From NCBI GenBank assembly GCA_963803545.1, contig CAWDMX010000001.1, positions 620,001 to 684,000 of the forward strand: DNA of 64,000 nucleotides. The letters run 5' to 3'. Each line of letters starts with the position of its first letter. Position 1 is the stretch's first letter. Source of the stretch: Legionella_C sp963803545. GTDB lineage: Bacteria > Pseudomonadota > Gammaproteobacteria > Legionellales > Legionellaceae. Positions 1 through 9,712 of the stretch are shown here, piece after piece. The translations under genes were made by a program, and so were the position numbers. Under the pieces are notes generated by a model, which had not been told where the DNA came from, did not search any database, and was given only the letters and a program-made list of their open reading frames with translations.

Positions 1-207
1 GAATTCGATGTTGTGCTTACGGATTTCGGTTCAAACAAAGTATCTGTAATTAAAGTAGTTCGTGAAATTACGGGTCTTGGTTTGAAAGAAGCTAAAGATG
101 CCGTTGAAGGCGTTCCTTCAACAATCAAAGAAGGTATTTCAAAAGCTGAAGCTGAAGAAATTAAGAAAAAGCTATCTGATGCTGGAGCGGTTGCTGAAGT
201 TAAATAA
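1..207 (+). CDS. rplL: 50S ribosomal protein L7/L12, C-terminal part (5' end outside window)
   Basis: The reading frame is open from the first base and ends at TAA 205-207. It gives the whole C-terminal domain of L7/L12, the stalk protein that recruits translation factors to the ribosome. The run KVSVIKVVREITGLGLKEAK followed by DAVEGVPSTIKEG is the signature factor-binding surface. The start and N-terminal dimerisation domain lie upstream of the window. An ATG at position 9 is out of this frame and not relevant. rpoB follows after a palindromic spacer, the usual L10-operon order. Confidence 0.97.
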   Translation, partial: EFDVVLTDFGSNKVSVIKVVREITGLGLKEAKDAVEGVPSTIKEGISKAEAEEIKKKLSDAGAVAEVK

Positions 208-227
208 CTTCAAACCATCCTTGTTTA

Positions 228-257
228 AAACCCAATCATGGTTCCATGATTGGGTTT
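228..257 (+). terminator. Perfect 14-bp palindrome between rplL and rpoB (attenuator or processing site)
   Basis: AAACCCAATCATGG (228-241) is followed by TT and then its exact complement (244-257), so the RNA would fold into a 14-bp stem with a tiny loop. No long T-run follows, so it is a weak or partial terminator at best. In E. coli an attenuator and an RNase III site lie between rplL and rpoB and lower RNA polymerase synthesis relative to L7/L12. A similar role here is inference from position. Confidence 0.6.
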
Positions 258-296
258 ATCTGTTTTACATCATTACTAATTTACCGAGGATCCACC

Positions 297-3200
297 ATGG
301 CCACTGCAAATGCTAACCCTCAACACTATTCTTATGCTGAGAAAAAACGATTTCGCAAAAGCTTTGGTAGTAGGAAGTCTGATAAAATGGCAATCCATTT
401 ATTAGATATCCAATTAAAATCCTACGCTGATTTTTTAACTGCAGATTCAAAATCCAATATTAATCAGAAGACTGGTTTGCACGCAGCTTTTTCATCCGTT
501 TTTCCAATACAAAGTTTTTCTGGTAATGCACGCCTGGAATATGTTGGTTATAAATTGGGCGAACCCGCCTTCAATGTTTGGGAATGCAAGCAAAGAGGCT
601 CTACTTATTCAGCGCCCTTGCGTGTCACGACACGATTAGTTGTTTTAGACAAAGAAGCAACCGGTGACCCGAAGCCAATCAAAGATATACGTGAACAAGA
701 TGTTTTTATGGGTGAAATTCCCTTGATGACCGATGATGGTACTTTTGTCATCAATGGTACAGAACGCGTTGTGGTCTCCCAATTGCACCGCTCTCCAGGA
801 GTAATATTTGAGCACGACAAAGGTAAGACTCATTCATCTGGAAAACTATTATACTCAGCGCGCATTATTCCATACCGTGGATCCTGGCTTGATTTTGAAT
901 TTGATCCAAAAGATTGTGTTTTTGTAAGAATTGATCGCAGAAGAAAACTTCCCGTTACTATTTTATTACGGTCACTTGGGTATGAGACTGAGGAAATTTT
1001 GGCTCAATTTTTTGACAAGACTGTATGCGAGTTAAAAAATGGCGAGTTTCACATTAATTTAATTCCCTCGCGTTTACGAGGGGAAATTGCGTCTTTTGAT
1101 ATAGTGGTTCCCGAAACAGGTGAGCTTGTTGTCGAGCAGGGCCGCAGAATTACTGCTAAGCACATTAAAGTAATGGAAAAAAATAATATGCAGAATTTAG
1201 TCGTGCCTCGCGACTATCTCATCAATAAAACCTTAGCAAAGCATGCGATTAATACCTTAACGGGAGAAGTATTAGCACAGGCAAACGATGAAGTTACCGC
1301 AAATTTACTTGATCAGTTTGCAGAGCAAGGGATATTAACGTTTGAAATAATATACACCAATGATCTGGATCATGGTTCTTATATATCAGATACCTTACGT
1401 GTGGATCCCACAACGAATCAATTGGAAGCTTTAGTAGAAATATACCGTATGATGCGCCCAGGTGAGCCACCTACTAAAGAGGCAGCCGAAGCTTTATTTA
1501 AAAACTTATTCTTCGCTGAGGAAAGATACGATTTATCGTCCGTTGGACGAATGAAATTTAATCGACGGGTTGGTAGAAAAGACGATACGGGTCCTGGAAT
1601 ACTAAGTCAAGAAGACGTTCTAGATGTTATCAAAACACTAATCGACATTCGTAACGGCATAGGTATGGTCGATGATATTGACCACTTAGGCAATAGACGC
1701 GTGCGAAGTGTTGGTGAGATGACTGAAAATCAGTTTCGTGTTGGCTTGGTTCGAGTTGAACGCGCCGTTAAAGAGCGGTTAAGCTTGGCTGAATCTGAAA
1801 ATTTAATGCCCCAGGATCTTATTAATGCAAAGCCTGTTGCTGCAGCAATTAAAGAGTTTTTTGGTTCCAGCCAACTTTCCCAGTTTATGGATCAAGTAAA
1901 TCCTCTGTCAGGTGTTACCCATAAGCGTCGCGTTTCGGCCTTAGGCCCAGGTGGTTTAACTCGTGAGCGTGCGGGTTTTGAGGTACGTGACGTTCATACT
2001 ACTCATTATGGACGCGTATGTCCTATTGAAACTCCAGAGGGTCCAAACATTGGGTTAATAAACTCTCTATCGGTATATGCCAGAACAAACGATTATGGTT
2101 TTATTGAAACCCCCTGTCGCAAAGTAATCAATGGCCAAGTTACTGATGAAATTGAATTTTTATCCGCAATTGAGGAAGTCGATCATTATATCGCGCAGTC
2201 AAATATAGAAGTGGATGATGCGGGAAATATTCTTGCAGACTTAGTACCGTGCCGACATCAAAATGAGTTTTCGCTGACAACGCGTGATAAAATTAATTTC
2301 ATCGATGTTTCGCCAAAGCAAATTGTATCTGTAGCTGCGTCTTTGATACCTTTTCTTGAACACGATGATGCGAACCGTGCGTTAATGGGTTCGAATATGC
2401 AGCGCCAAGCTGTGCCAACTTTACGTTCTGAAAAACCTCTAGTAGGTACGGGAATGGAGCGATTAGTTGCATCCGATTCCGGGGTGTCAATTGTGGCCAA
2501 GCGTAGCGGTGTTATTGATTTAGTTGATGCTTCACGAATAGTTGTTCGCGTTAACGATGATGAAACGGTAGCTGGTGAAACAGGTGTTGATATTTATACC
2601 TTAACTAAATATTTCCGCTCTAATCAGGACACGTGTATCAATCAAAGACCGATTGTTTCCGCAGGCGATACTATTGGAAAGGGAGATATCCTTGCGGATG
2701 GACCCTGTACTGATATGGGTGAATTAGCTCTAGGACAAAATTTGCTTGTCGCATTTATGCCTTGGAATGGTTATAACTTCGAGGATTCGATACTAATTTC
2801 GGAAAGAATCGTTCAAGAAGACCGTTTTACTAGTATCCATATTGAAGAGTTAACTTGTATTGCTCGAGACACCAAACTAGGTACTGAAGAAATTAGCGCC
2901 GATATTCCAAATGTAGGCGAATCGGCTCTCGCCAGTCTCGATGATTCGGGCGTCGTATACATTGGAGCTGAAGTTAATGCCGGTGATATTTTAGTTGGTA
3001 AAGTTACCCCCAAAGGCGAAACACAGTTAACCCCCGAAGAAAAACTTTTACGAGCTATTTTCGGTGAAAAAGCTTCTGATGTAAAAGATTCATCGTTGCG
3101 GGTTCCTTCAGGTATGAATGGAACCGTGATTGATGTACAGGTGTTTACCCGTGATGGTTTGGAAAAAGATGCACGAGCCAAAAGTATTGAGGAAGAACAC

Positions 3201-4406
3201 CTTACACGAGTACGCAAAGATTTGGTTGATGAGCGACGTATACGTGAAGAAGATATCTACCATCGGGTAACGACTTTATTGCTGGATAAAACGGCTACAA
3301 GCGGGCCTAAAAATATTAAGCCAAATACAATTATCACTTCCGCGTATTTGCAGTCGGTAGCTCGTGAGGAGTGGTTTAGTATTCGAATTGAAGACGAATC
3401 TACGACTACTCAACTAGAGCAGTTGTCTAAGCAGCGCGAGCTATTGGGCAAGGAAATGGAAAAACGATTTAATGATAATCGTAAAAAAATAACCCAAGGT
3501 GATGATTTAGCTCCGGGCGTTCTTAAGATTGTTAAAGTATATCTAGCCGTAAAACGCCGCATTCAGCCTGGTGATAAAATGGCAGGACGTCATGGTAATA
3601 AGGGGGTTATCTCGATTGTAGTGCCTGTTGAAGATATGCCTTATATGGAAGACGGCACGACGGTAGATATCGTTCTAAATCCTTTAGGCGTACCATCACG
3701 GATGAATATTGGCCAGATTCTAGAGACCCATTTAGGATTAGCTGCAAAAGGGCTTGGCCATAAAATTTCCAAACTGATCGACAGCAATCAATCGGTTAAA
3801 GAAATACGAACGTATCTTGATAAAATATACAATCACGATGATTTTAAACGCGTGGAGCTTGAGCAATTAGACGATCAAGAAATTCTAGTATTGGCTAACA
3901 ATTTGCGTTCAGGTGTCCCAATGGCAACGCCCGTGTTTGATGGTGCCAGCGAAGATGAAATTAAAGAAATGTTAGAGTTAGCAGACTTAAGAACGGATGG
4001 TAAAACTATATTAATAGACGGGCGCACAGGACGGCAATTCGACAATCCTGTAACCGTTGGGTACATGTATATGCTGAAGCTAAACCATTTAGTGGATGAT
4101 AAAATGCACGCGCGCTCAACCGGCTCGTACAGTCTTGTAACACAACAGCCTTTAGGTGGTAAAGCGCAGTTTGGTGGTCAACGTTTTGGTGAGATGGAAG
4201 TATGGGCTTTGGAGGCTTATGGAGCTGCTTACACACTTCAAGAAATGTTAACTGTCAAATCAGATGATGTTGGTGGAAGAACTAAAATATACAAAAATAT
4301 CGTTGATGGCGATCATCGTATGGATCCAGGTATGCCCGAATCTTTTAATGTATTACTTAAAGAAATTCGCGCTCTTGGAATTGATATTGAATTAGATCAC
4401 GATTAA
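297..4406 (+). CDS. rpoB: DNA-directed RNA polymerase subunit beta
   Basis: This 1369-residue protein is the beta subunit of RNA polymerase, forming the catalytic cleft with beta'. The rifampicin-pocket region (about residues 520-550) contains FFGSSQLSQFMDQ and THKRRVSALGPGG, with the residues equivalent to E. coli D516, H526 and S531 unchanged, so a rifampicin-sensitive form is expected. The C-terminal GGQRFGEMEVWALEAYGA motif is present. I chose ATG 297 (MATANANPQHY) because GAGGA lies 6 bases upstream. A longer frame from ATG 246 begins inside the palindrome and has no ribosome site. rpoC follows after 39 bases. Confidence 0.98.
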   Translation: MATANANPQHYSYAEKKRFRKSFGSRKSDKMAIHLLDIQLKSYADFLTADSKSNINQKTGLHAAFSSVFPIQSFSGNARLEYVGYKLGEPAFNVWECKQRGSTYSAPLRVTTRLVVLDKEATGDPKPIKDIREQDVFMGEIPLMTDDGTFVINGTERVVVSQLHRSPGVIFEHDKGKTHSSGKLLYSARIIPYRGSWLDFEFDPKDCVFVRIDRRRKLPVTILLRSLGYETEEILAQFFDKTVCELKNGEFHINLIPSRLRGEIASFDIVVPETGELVVEQGRRITAKHIKVMEKNNMQNLVVPRDYLINKTLAKHAINTLTGEVLAQANDEVTANLLDQFAEQGILTFEIIYTNDLDHGSYISDTLRVDPTTNQLEALVEIYRMMRPGEPPTKEAAEALFKNLFFAEERYDLSSVGRMKFNRRVGRKDDTGPGILSQEDVLDVIKTLIDIRNGIGMVDDIDHLGNRRVRSVGEMTENQFRVGLVRVERAVKERLSLAESENLMPQDLINAKPVAAAIKEFFGSSQLSQFMDQVNPLSGVTHKRRVSALGPGGLTRERAGFEVRDVHTTHYGRVCPIETPEGPNIGLINSLSVYARTNDYGFIETPCRKVINGQVTDEIEFLSAIEEVDHYIAQSNIEVDDAGNILADLVPCRHQNEFSLTTRDKINFIDVSPKQIVSVAASLIPFLEHDDANRALMGSNMQRQAVPTLRSEKPLVGTGMERLVASDSGVSIVAKRSGVIDLVDASRIVVRVNDDETVAGETGVDIYTLTKYFRSNQDTCINQRPIVSAGDTIGKGDILADGPCTDMGELALGQNLLVAFMPWNGYNFEDSILISERIVQEDRFTSIHIEELTCIARDTKLGTEEISADIPNVGESALASLDDSGVVYIGAEVNAGDILVGKVTPKGETQLTPEEKLLRAIFGEKASDVKDSSLRVPSGMNGTVIDVQVFTRDGLEKDARAKSIEEEHLTRVRKDLVDERRIREEDIYHRVTTLLLDKTATSGPKNIKPNTIITSAYLQSVAREEWFSIRIEDESTTTQLEQLSKQRELLGKEMEKRFNDNRKKITQGDDLAPGVLKIVKVYLAVKRRIQPGDKMAGRHGNKGVISIVVPVEDMPYMEDGTTVDIVLNPLGVPSRMNIGQILETHLGLAAKGLGHKISKLIDSNQSVKEIRTYLDKIYNHDDFKRVELEQLDDQEILVLANNLRSGVPMATPVFDGASEDEIKEMLELADLRTDGKTILIDGRTGRQFDNPVTVGYMYMLKLNHLVDDKMHARSTGSYSLVTQQPLGGKAQFGGQRFGEMEVWALEAYGAAYTLQEMLTVKSDDVGGRTKIYKNIVDGDHRMDPGMPESFNVLLKEIRALGIDIELDHD

Positions 4407-4445
4407 TTAACTGTATATTCGGACTATAAATTTGGAGGCCTTCCC

Positions 4446-7400
4446 TTGAGCGAAATAATGAGTGACCTGCTACACCTTTTACAGAAAGACGACGTTGAGA
4501 TTTTTGATGCAATGAAAATCTCATTAGCGTCCCCTGATAAAATACGTTCATGGTCTTATGGTGAAGTAACAAAACCAGAAACGATTAATTATCGAACTTT
4601 TAAACCAGAGCGGGGTGGTTTGTTTTGTGCAAAAACCTTCGGTCCTACAAAAGATTACGAGTGTTTATGTGGCAAATACAAGAGACTTAAACACCGTGGT
4701 GTTATTTGTGAAAAATGCGGGGTTGAACTAGCTCCGGCTAAAGTTCGTCGTGAAAGAATGGGCCATATTGAATTGGCGAGTCCTGTAGCACATATTTGGT
4801 TCCTCAAATCTTTGCCATCACGCATTGGTTTATTATTGGATATGACGCTAAGAGATATTGAGCGCGTACTTTATTTTGAAGCGTTTGTTGTTGTTGATCC
4901 AGGGATGACAGAGCTTGAGCGTGGGCAGCTGCTAAACGACGAGGCTTATTTAGACGCTATAGAACAATACGGTGATGAGCTGGATGCTAAAATGGGCGCT
5001 GAAGCTATCCGTGAATTGCTGCGTCAAATAGATCTTGAGCAAGAAATACAGTTATTACGTGAAGAATTACCCACTACAAATTCTGAAACAAAAATTAAAA
5101 AAATTACTAAACGACTGAAATTGTTAGAAGCTTTTTATGAGTCGGGAAATAAACCCGAGTGGATGATTATGGATGTATTACCTGTACTTCCACCAGATTT
5201 GCGACCCTTAGTTCCTCTCGATGGGGGACGTTTTGCTACATCCGATTTAAATGATTTATACCGTAGGGTTATTAATCGTAACAATCGACTAAAACGGTTA
5301 TTAGAGCTAAATGCACCTGATATTATAGTACGTAATGAGAAGCGTATGCTTCAAGAATCCGCAGACGCTTTGTTTGATAATGGTCGTCGCGGACGTGCAA
5401 TAACGGGTACGAATAAAAGGCCCTTAAAGTCCTTAGCGGATATGATTAAAGGGAAACAAGGCCGTTTCCGACAAAACTTATTAGGAAAGCGCGTCGATTA
5501 CTCCGGAAGATCGGTGATTGTTGTTGGTCCTACCCTGCGTCTTCATCAATGTGGTTTGCCTAAAAAAATGGCTCTCGAGTTGTTTAAGCCGTTTATTTTT
5601 AGTAAATTAGAATTTAGAGGTCTGGCGACCACTATTAAAGCTGCCAAGAAAATGGTGGAACGTGAAGAGCCTCTAGTATGGGATATATTAGAAGACGTTA
5701 TCCGTGAACATCCAATATTATTAAATCGCGCACCAACTTTACATAGATTAGGTATTCAAGCATTTGAACCCGTTTTGATTGAAGGCAAGGCAATACAGCT
5801 ACATCCGCTTGTGTGTACAGCATTTAACGCCGACTTTGACGGCGATCAGATGGCGATACATATTCCTCTAACGCTTGAGTCTCAATTAGAAGCACGATCG
5901 TTGATGATGTCTACTAATAATATTCTGTCTCCAGCGAGCGGTGAGCCAATTATTATTCCCAGTCAGGACGTTGTATTAGGGTTGTATTATTTAACACGAG
6001 AAAAAATTAATGCCAAAGGTGAGGGTAAACACTTTATAAGTCCACAAGAGGCTCAGAATTTTTATGAGGCCGAATTGGTAGATATTCATGCGAAGGTTAC
6101 GGTCAGAATGCCATTAGACTCTGAGGATGGATCAGGATATCAACGAGTTGAAACAACAGTGGGTCGGGCTATAATGTCGGCGATTCTTCCTACGGGGATG
6201 CCTTTTTCGCAGATTAATAAGGTAATGACTAAAAAAACTATTTCTAAGGTAGTGGATCTGTGCTATCGGAAATTTGGACCTAAAGAAACCGTAATTTTTG
6301 CCGATCAGCTCATGTACATGGGTTTCAAATACGCGACAAGAGCAGGGGCGTCTATTGGTATCGAAGATATGGAGATACCAGAAGATAAGGCCGTGATAAT
6401 TAAGCAAGCCGATGACGAAGTTCGTGAAATTGAGTCGCAGTTCCGCTCTGGATTGGTTACAAACGGTGAACGTTATAATAAAGTTATTGATATTTGGTCA
6501 AGAACGAATGAAATGGTTGCAAAATCAATGATGACACGTATTGCTACGGAAGACGTCGTTGATAAAAATAACAACACGGTACGACAAGCATCATTTAATC
6601 CTATATTTATGATGGCGGACTCCGGTGCTCGAGGTTCAGCGGCACAGATAAGGCAGCTCGCCGGGATGCGGGGATTGATGGCCGCCCCGGATGGTTCAAT
6701 TATTGAAACGCCAATTACAGCAAACTTCCGTGAAGGTCTCAACGTTATTCAGTACTTTATTTCGACGCATGGTGCGCGTAAAGGTTTAGCGGATACGGCC
6801 CTTAAAACCGCCAATTCAGGATATCTAACGCGCCGACTTGTCGATGTAGCGCAGGATGTTGTTATTACAGAAGACGATTGTGGAACCGAGAAAGGCATTT
6901 TAATGCAACCACTTATTGAGGGTGGTGATATTGTTGAACCGCTTCATGAACGGGTCTTAGGTCGGGTTGTTGCGACGGATGTTTTCATTCCTAACCAAAA
7001 CGAGCCAATTGTTACTGCCGGCACATTGTTAAACGAAGAGTTGGTCGAAAAACTTGAAAAGCATAGCGTTGATCAGGTTTTGGTACGATCACCAATTGAA
7101 TGTAAGACACGATTCGGTTTATGCGCTCAGTGCTACGGGCGTGATTTGGCGCGAGGACATTTGGCTAATACAGGTGAAGCCGTCGGGATTATTGCGGCGC
7201 AATCAATCGGGGAGCCAGGTACCCAGCTTACAATGCGTACCTTCCATATTGGTGGAGCAGCCTCACGTGCCACTGCGGCGAATAATATTCAAATTAAGAG
7301 TAAGGGCGTAATTCGCTTACATAACATCAAAACAGTAACCCACAGTAATGGAAACCTGGTGGCTATTTCACGCTCGGGTGAAGTATCAATCGTTGATGAT

Positions 7401-8660
7401 TTTGGACGTGAAAGAGAGCGATATAAGTTACCGTATGGCTCAGTCCTTACAGTGCAAGATAATGTCATGGCTGAGGCCGGTCAGGTTATTGCAAGTTGGG
7501 ATCCGCACACGCATCCGGTTATTTCAGAGGTAAGTGGTCGGTTGAAGTTCATCGATCTGTTTGAGGGTGTTACCATGAACCGTCAAACGGACGAGCTTAC
7601 AGGCTTAAGTAACATTGTTGTCATCGATGCAAAACAGCGCAGTGCATTAAGCAAAGATTTGAGACCGCTTGTCAAATTAGTGAGTGATGACGGCGAAGAT
7701 ATATTCTTAGCAGGCACGAATGTTACCGCGCAGTATTATTTGCCAGTAGACGCCATTATTAACTTTGAGGATGGTGGATCGGTAGGTGTGGGAGATGTTA
7801 TTGCTCGTATCCCACAAGAACGCTCTAAGACAAGGGATATTACCGGAGGCTTGCCGCGCGTAGCCGATTTGTTTGAAGCTAGAAAGCCAAAAGATTCAGC
7901 TGTAATGGCAGAAATATCAGGAATAGTTAATTTTGGTAAGGAAACTAAGGGCAAACGACGACTAATCATTACCGGACCCGATAATCAAGTTCATGAAGAG
8001 TTAATTCCAAAATGGAGGCACATTTCTGTTTTTGAAGGAGAGCATGTTGAACGGGGAGAGTTAGTAGCTGAAGGTCCCTTAAACCCACACGATATACTTC
8101 GGTTACTGGGAGTGGGTGCTTTAGCAAACTATATTGTTAATGAAGTACAGGATGTTTACCGATTACAGGGTGTGAAAATTAATGATAAGCACATTGAAAC
8201 TATTGTTCGCCAAATGCTACGAAAAAGGGTGGTTTCTTATGCCGGCGAATCTAAGTTTCTTGTAGGTGAACAAATTGAAGAAAGCATGTTGTTGCAAGAG
8301 AACGATAAACTTGCTTCTAACAACAAAGAGTTAGCAAGAGGAACACCTATTTTATTAGGTATAACAAAAGCCTCTTTAGCAACAGAATCATTTATTTCAG
8401 CGGCTTCATTCCAAGAAACAACACGTGTTCTTACCGAGGCTGCAGTAAGCGGTAAAATAGATGAGTTACGTGGCTTAAAAGAAAATGTTATGGTAGGCCG
8501 ATTAATTCCTGCAGGAACAGGATACGCTTATCATCAACAAAGGAAGGCTAAGCGTGCCAGAATTGCAGCTGGACATGAGCCCAATACGCATACAATTACT
8601 GCAAGTGATGTGGAGCATGCAATAAGCGAAGCACTTAATGCTGATAACCAAGAGCATTGA
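4446..8660 (+). CDS. rpoC: DNA-directed RNA polymerase subunit beta'
   Basis: The 1404-residue beta' subunit carries the active-site Mg-binding motif NADFDGDQMAIH near residue 460. The first zinc site starts near residue 74 (CLCGKYKRLKHRGVICEKCG) and the second is in the CKTRFGLCAQCYGR region. I chose the TTG start at 4446 because GGAGG (4434-4438) sits 7 bases before it. The in-frame ATG at 4458 is 19 bases from that site and would give the more familiar MSDLLHLL start. Length and motif order are normal. It ends the rplL-rpoB-rpoC unit, and a new promoter lies just downstream. Confidence 0.97.
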   Translation: MSEIMSDLLHLLQKDDVEIFDAMKISLASPDKIRSWSYGEVTKPETINYRTFKPERGGLFCAKTFGPTKDYECLCGKYKRLKHRGVICEKCGVELAPAKVRRERMGHIELASPVAHIWFLKSLPSRIGLLLDMTLRDIERVLYFEAFVVVDPGMTELERGQLLNDEAYLDAIEQYGDELDAKMGAEAIRELLRQIDLEQEIQLLREELPTTNSETKIKKITKRLKLLEAFYESGNKPEWMIMDVLPVLPPDLRPLVPLDGGRFATSDLNDLYRRVINRNNRLKRLLELNAPDIIVRNEKRMLQESADALFDNGRRGRAITGTNKRPLKSLADMIKGKQGRFRQNLLGKRVDYSGRSVIVVGPTLRLHQCGLPKKMALELFKPFIFSKLEFRGLATTIKAAKKMVEREEPLVWDILEDVIREHPILLNRAPTLHRLGIQAFEPVLIEGKAIQLHPLVCTAFNADFDGDQMAIHIPLTLESQLEARSLMMSTNNILSPASGEPIIIPSQDVVLGLYYLTREKINAKGEGKHFISPQEAQNFYEAELVDIHAKVTVRMPLDSEDGSGYQRVETTVGRAIMSAILPTGMPFSQINKVMTKKTISKVVDLCYRKFGPKETVIFADQLMYMGFKYATRAGASIGIEDMEIPEDKAVIIKQADDEVREIESQFRSGLVTNGERYNKVIDIWSRTNEMVAKSMMTRIATEDVVDKNNNTVRQASFNPIFMMADSGARGSAAQIRQLAGMRGLMAAPDGSIIETPITANFREGLNVIQYFISTHGARKGLADTALKTANSGYLTRRLVDVAQDVVITEDDCGTEKGILMQPLIEGGDIVEPLHERVLGRVVATDVFIPNQNEPIVTAGTLLNEELVEKLEKHSVDQVLVRSPIECKTRFGLCAQCYGRDLARGHLANTGEAVGIIAAQSIGEPGTQLTMRTFHIGGAASRATAANNIQIKSKGVIRLHNIKTVTHSNGNLVAISRSGEVSIVDDFGRERERYKLPYGSVLTVQDNVMAEAGQVIASWDPHTHPVISEVSGRLKFIDLFEGVTMNRQTDELTGLSNIVVIDAKQRSALSKDLRPLVKLVSDDGEDIFLAGTNVTAQYYLPVDAIINFEDGGSVGVGDVIARIPQERSKTRDITGGLPRVADLFEARKPKDSAVMAEISGIVNFGKETKGKRRLIITGPDNQVHEELIPKWRHISVFEGEHVERGELVAEGPLNPHDILRLLGVGALANYIVNEVQDVYRLQGVKINDKHIETIVRQMLRKRVVSYAGESKFLVGEQIEESMLLQENDKLASNNKELARGTPILLGITKASLATESFISAASFQETTRVLTEAAVSGKIDELRGLKENVMVGRLIPAGTGYAYHQQRKAKRARIAAGHEPNTHTITASDVEHAISEALNADNQEH

Positions 8661-8688
8661 TTGGATTTCTATTACTAATAGCTTTGAC

Positions 8689-8717
8689 TTGACAAATGAG
8701 TTAGAGCTATATAGAAT
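8689..8717 (+). promoter_or_regulatory. Strong sigma-70-type promoter for the str operon
   Basis: TTGACA (8689-8694) and TAGAAT (8712-8717) are separated by exactly 17 bases. This is a full-consensus -35 and a near-consensus -10 within the gap between rpoC and rpsL, followed by a GC-rich stretch (GGCCTCC). It is placed to start transcription about 45-50 bases before rpsL and probably drives the long chain of translation genes. Confidence 0.85.
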
Positions 8718-8772
8718 CCGGCCTCCTTATGCATTCGAAATTAATACAAAGAAAGTTCGGAGTTAAGAATAA

Positions 8773-9153
8773 ATGGCTACTATTAACCAGCTAGTAAGAA
8801 AGCCTCGAGTGAACACTAAAAAGAAAAGTAATGTTCCTGCTTTGGAATCTTGTCCACAGCGCCGAGGTGTTTGTACTCGTGTTTACACCACAACGCCTAA
8901 AAAGCCAAATTCGGCAATGCGTAAAGTTGCTCGCGTACGTTTAACCAATGGTCATGAAGTATCGTCTTATATCGGCGGTGAGGGCCATAATTTACAAGAG
9001 CATTCGGTAGTGCTTATTCGTGGTGGTCGTGTTAAAGATTTACCAGGTGTACGTTACCATACGGTTCGTGGAAGTTTAGATACTTCTGGTGTTAGCGATC
9101 GTAAACAAGGCCGTTCCAAATACGGAACAAAAAAACCTAAAGATAAAAAGTAA
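8773..9153 (+). CDS. rpsL: 30S ribosomal protein S12
   Basis: S12 (126 residues) sits at the decoding centre and helps set translational accuracy. The TTPKKPNSAMRKV stretch and the RGGRVKDLPGVRYH loop are intact, including the lysines whose substitution gives streptomycin resistance in other bacteria, so the ribosome should be streptomycin-sensitive at this protein. It is the first gene after the strong promoter, with rpsG 19 bases downstream, in the standard str operon order. Confidence 0.98.
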   Translation: MATINQLVRKPRVNTKKKSNVPALESCPQRRGVCTRVYTTTPKKPNSAMRKVARVRLTNGHEVSSYIGGEGHNLQEHSVVLIRGGRVKDLPGVRYHTVRGSLDTSGVSDRKQGRSKYGTKKPKDKK

Positions 9154-9172
9154 CCGATAGTAGGAATCTGAC

Positions 9173-9697
9173 ATGCCAAGAAGAAGAGAAGTACCTAAAC
9201 GAGATATTTTACCAGACCCAAAACATCATAGTGAACTGTTAGCTAAGTTTATAAATGTACTTATGGTTAGTGGTAAAAAATCAACGGCTGAAAAAATCAT
9301 TTATGGTGCATTAACTATTCTTAACGAAAAAGTTAAACGCTCTAAAAAAAATGATGAGGAATCAGGCGATGGTAGTACTGGCGCTGCAGCGACTGTATTG
9401 GATTATTTTGCTAAAGCACTTGATAATGTTAGACCGAGTGTAGAAGTTCGTTCACGCCGTGTTGGCGGAGCAACCTATCAGGTTCCTGTTGAAGTACGAA
9501 CGGATCGGAGTATAGCCTTAGGAATGCGTTGGCTGGTAAAAGCTGCACGAGCTCGTGGTGAGAAAGGCATGATGCTGCGTTTAGCAGGTGAGCTGATGGA
9601 CGCCTACGAAAGTAAAGGTACGGCTGCAAAAAAACGTGAAGATACCCATAAAATGGCTAAAGCGAACCAAGCTTTTGCGCATTTCAGATGGAATTAA
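9173..9697 (+). CDS. rpsG: 30S ribosomal protein S7
   Basis: S7 (174 residues) binds the 3' domain of 16S rRNA and nucleates assembly of the small-subunit head. VEVRSRRVGGATYQVPVEVR is the family core. The protein is longer than the common 156-residue form because of a charged insertion around residues 55-75 (KRSKKNDEESGDGSTG) before the helix ending in LDNVRPSVEV. The C-terminus KANQAFAHFRWN is typical. It lies between rpsL and fusA in the str operon. Confidence 0.97.
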   Translation: MPRRREVPKRDILPDPKHHSELLAKFINVLMVSGKKSTAEKIIYGALTILNEKVKRSKKNDEESGDGSTGAAATVLDYFAKALDNVRPSVEVRSRRVGGATYQVPVEVRTDRSIALGMRWLVKAARARGEKGMMLRLAGELMDAYESKGTAAKKREDTHKMAKANQAFAHFRWN

Positions 9698-9712
9698 TGA
9701 GAGAGGTTTATC

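Noticed and set aside
246..296. Upstream ATG that would extend rpoB by 17 residues
   Set aside because: It lies within the palindrome and lacks a ribosome site; ATG 297 has GAGGA and the expected N-terminus.
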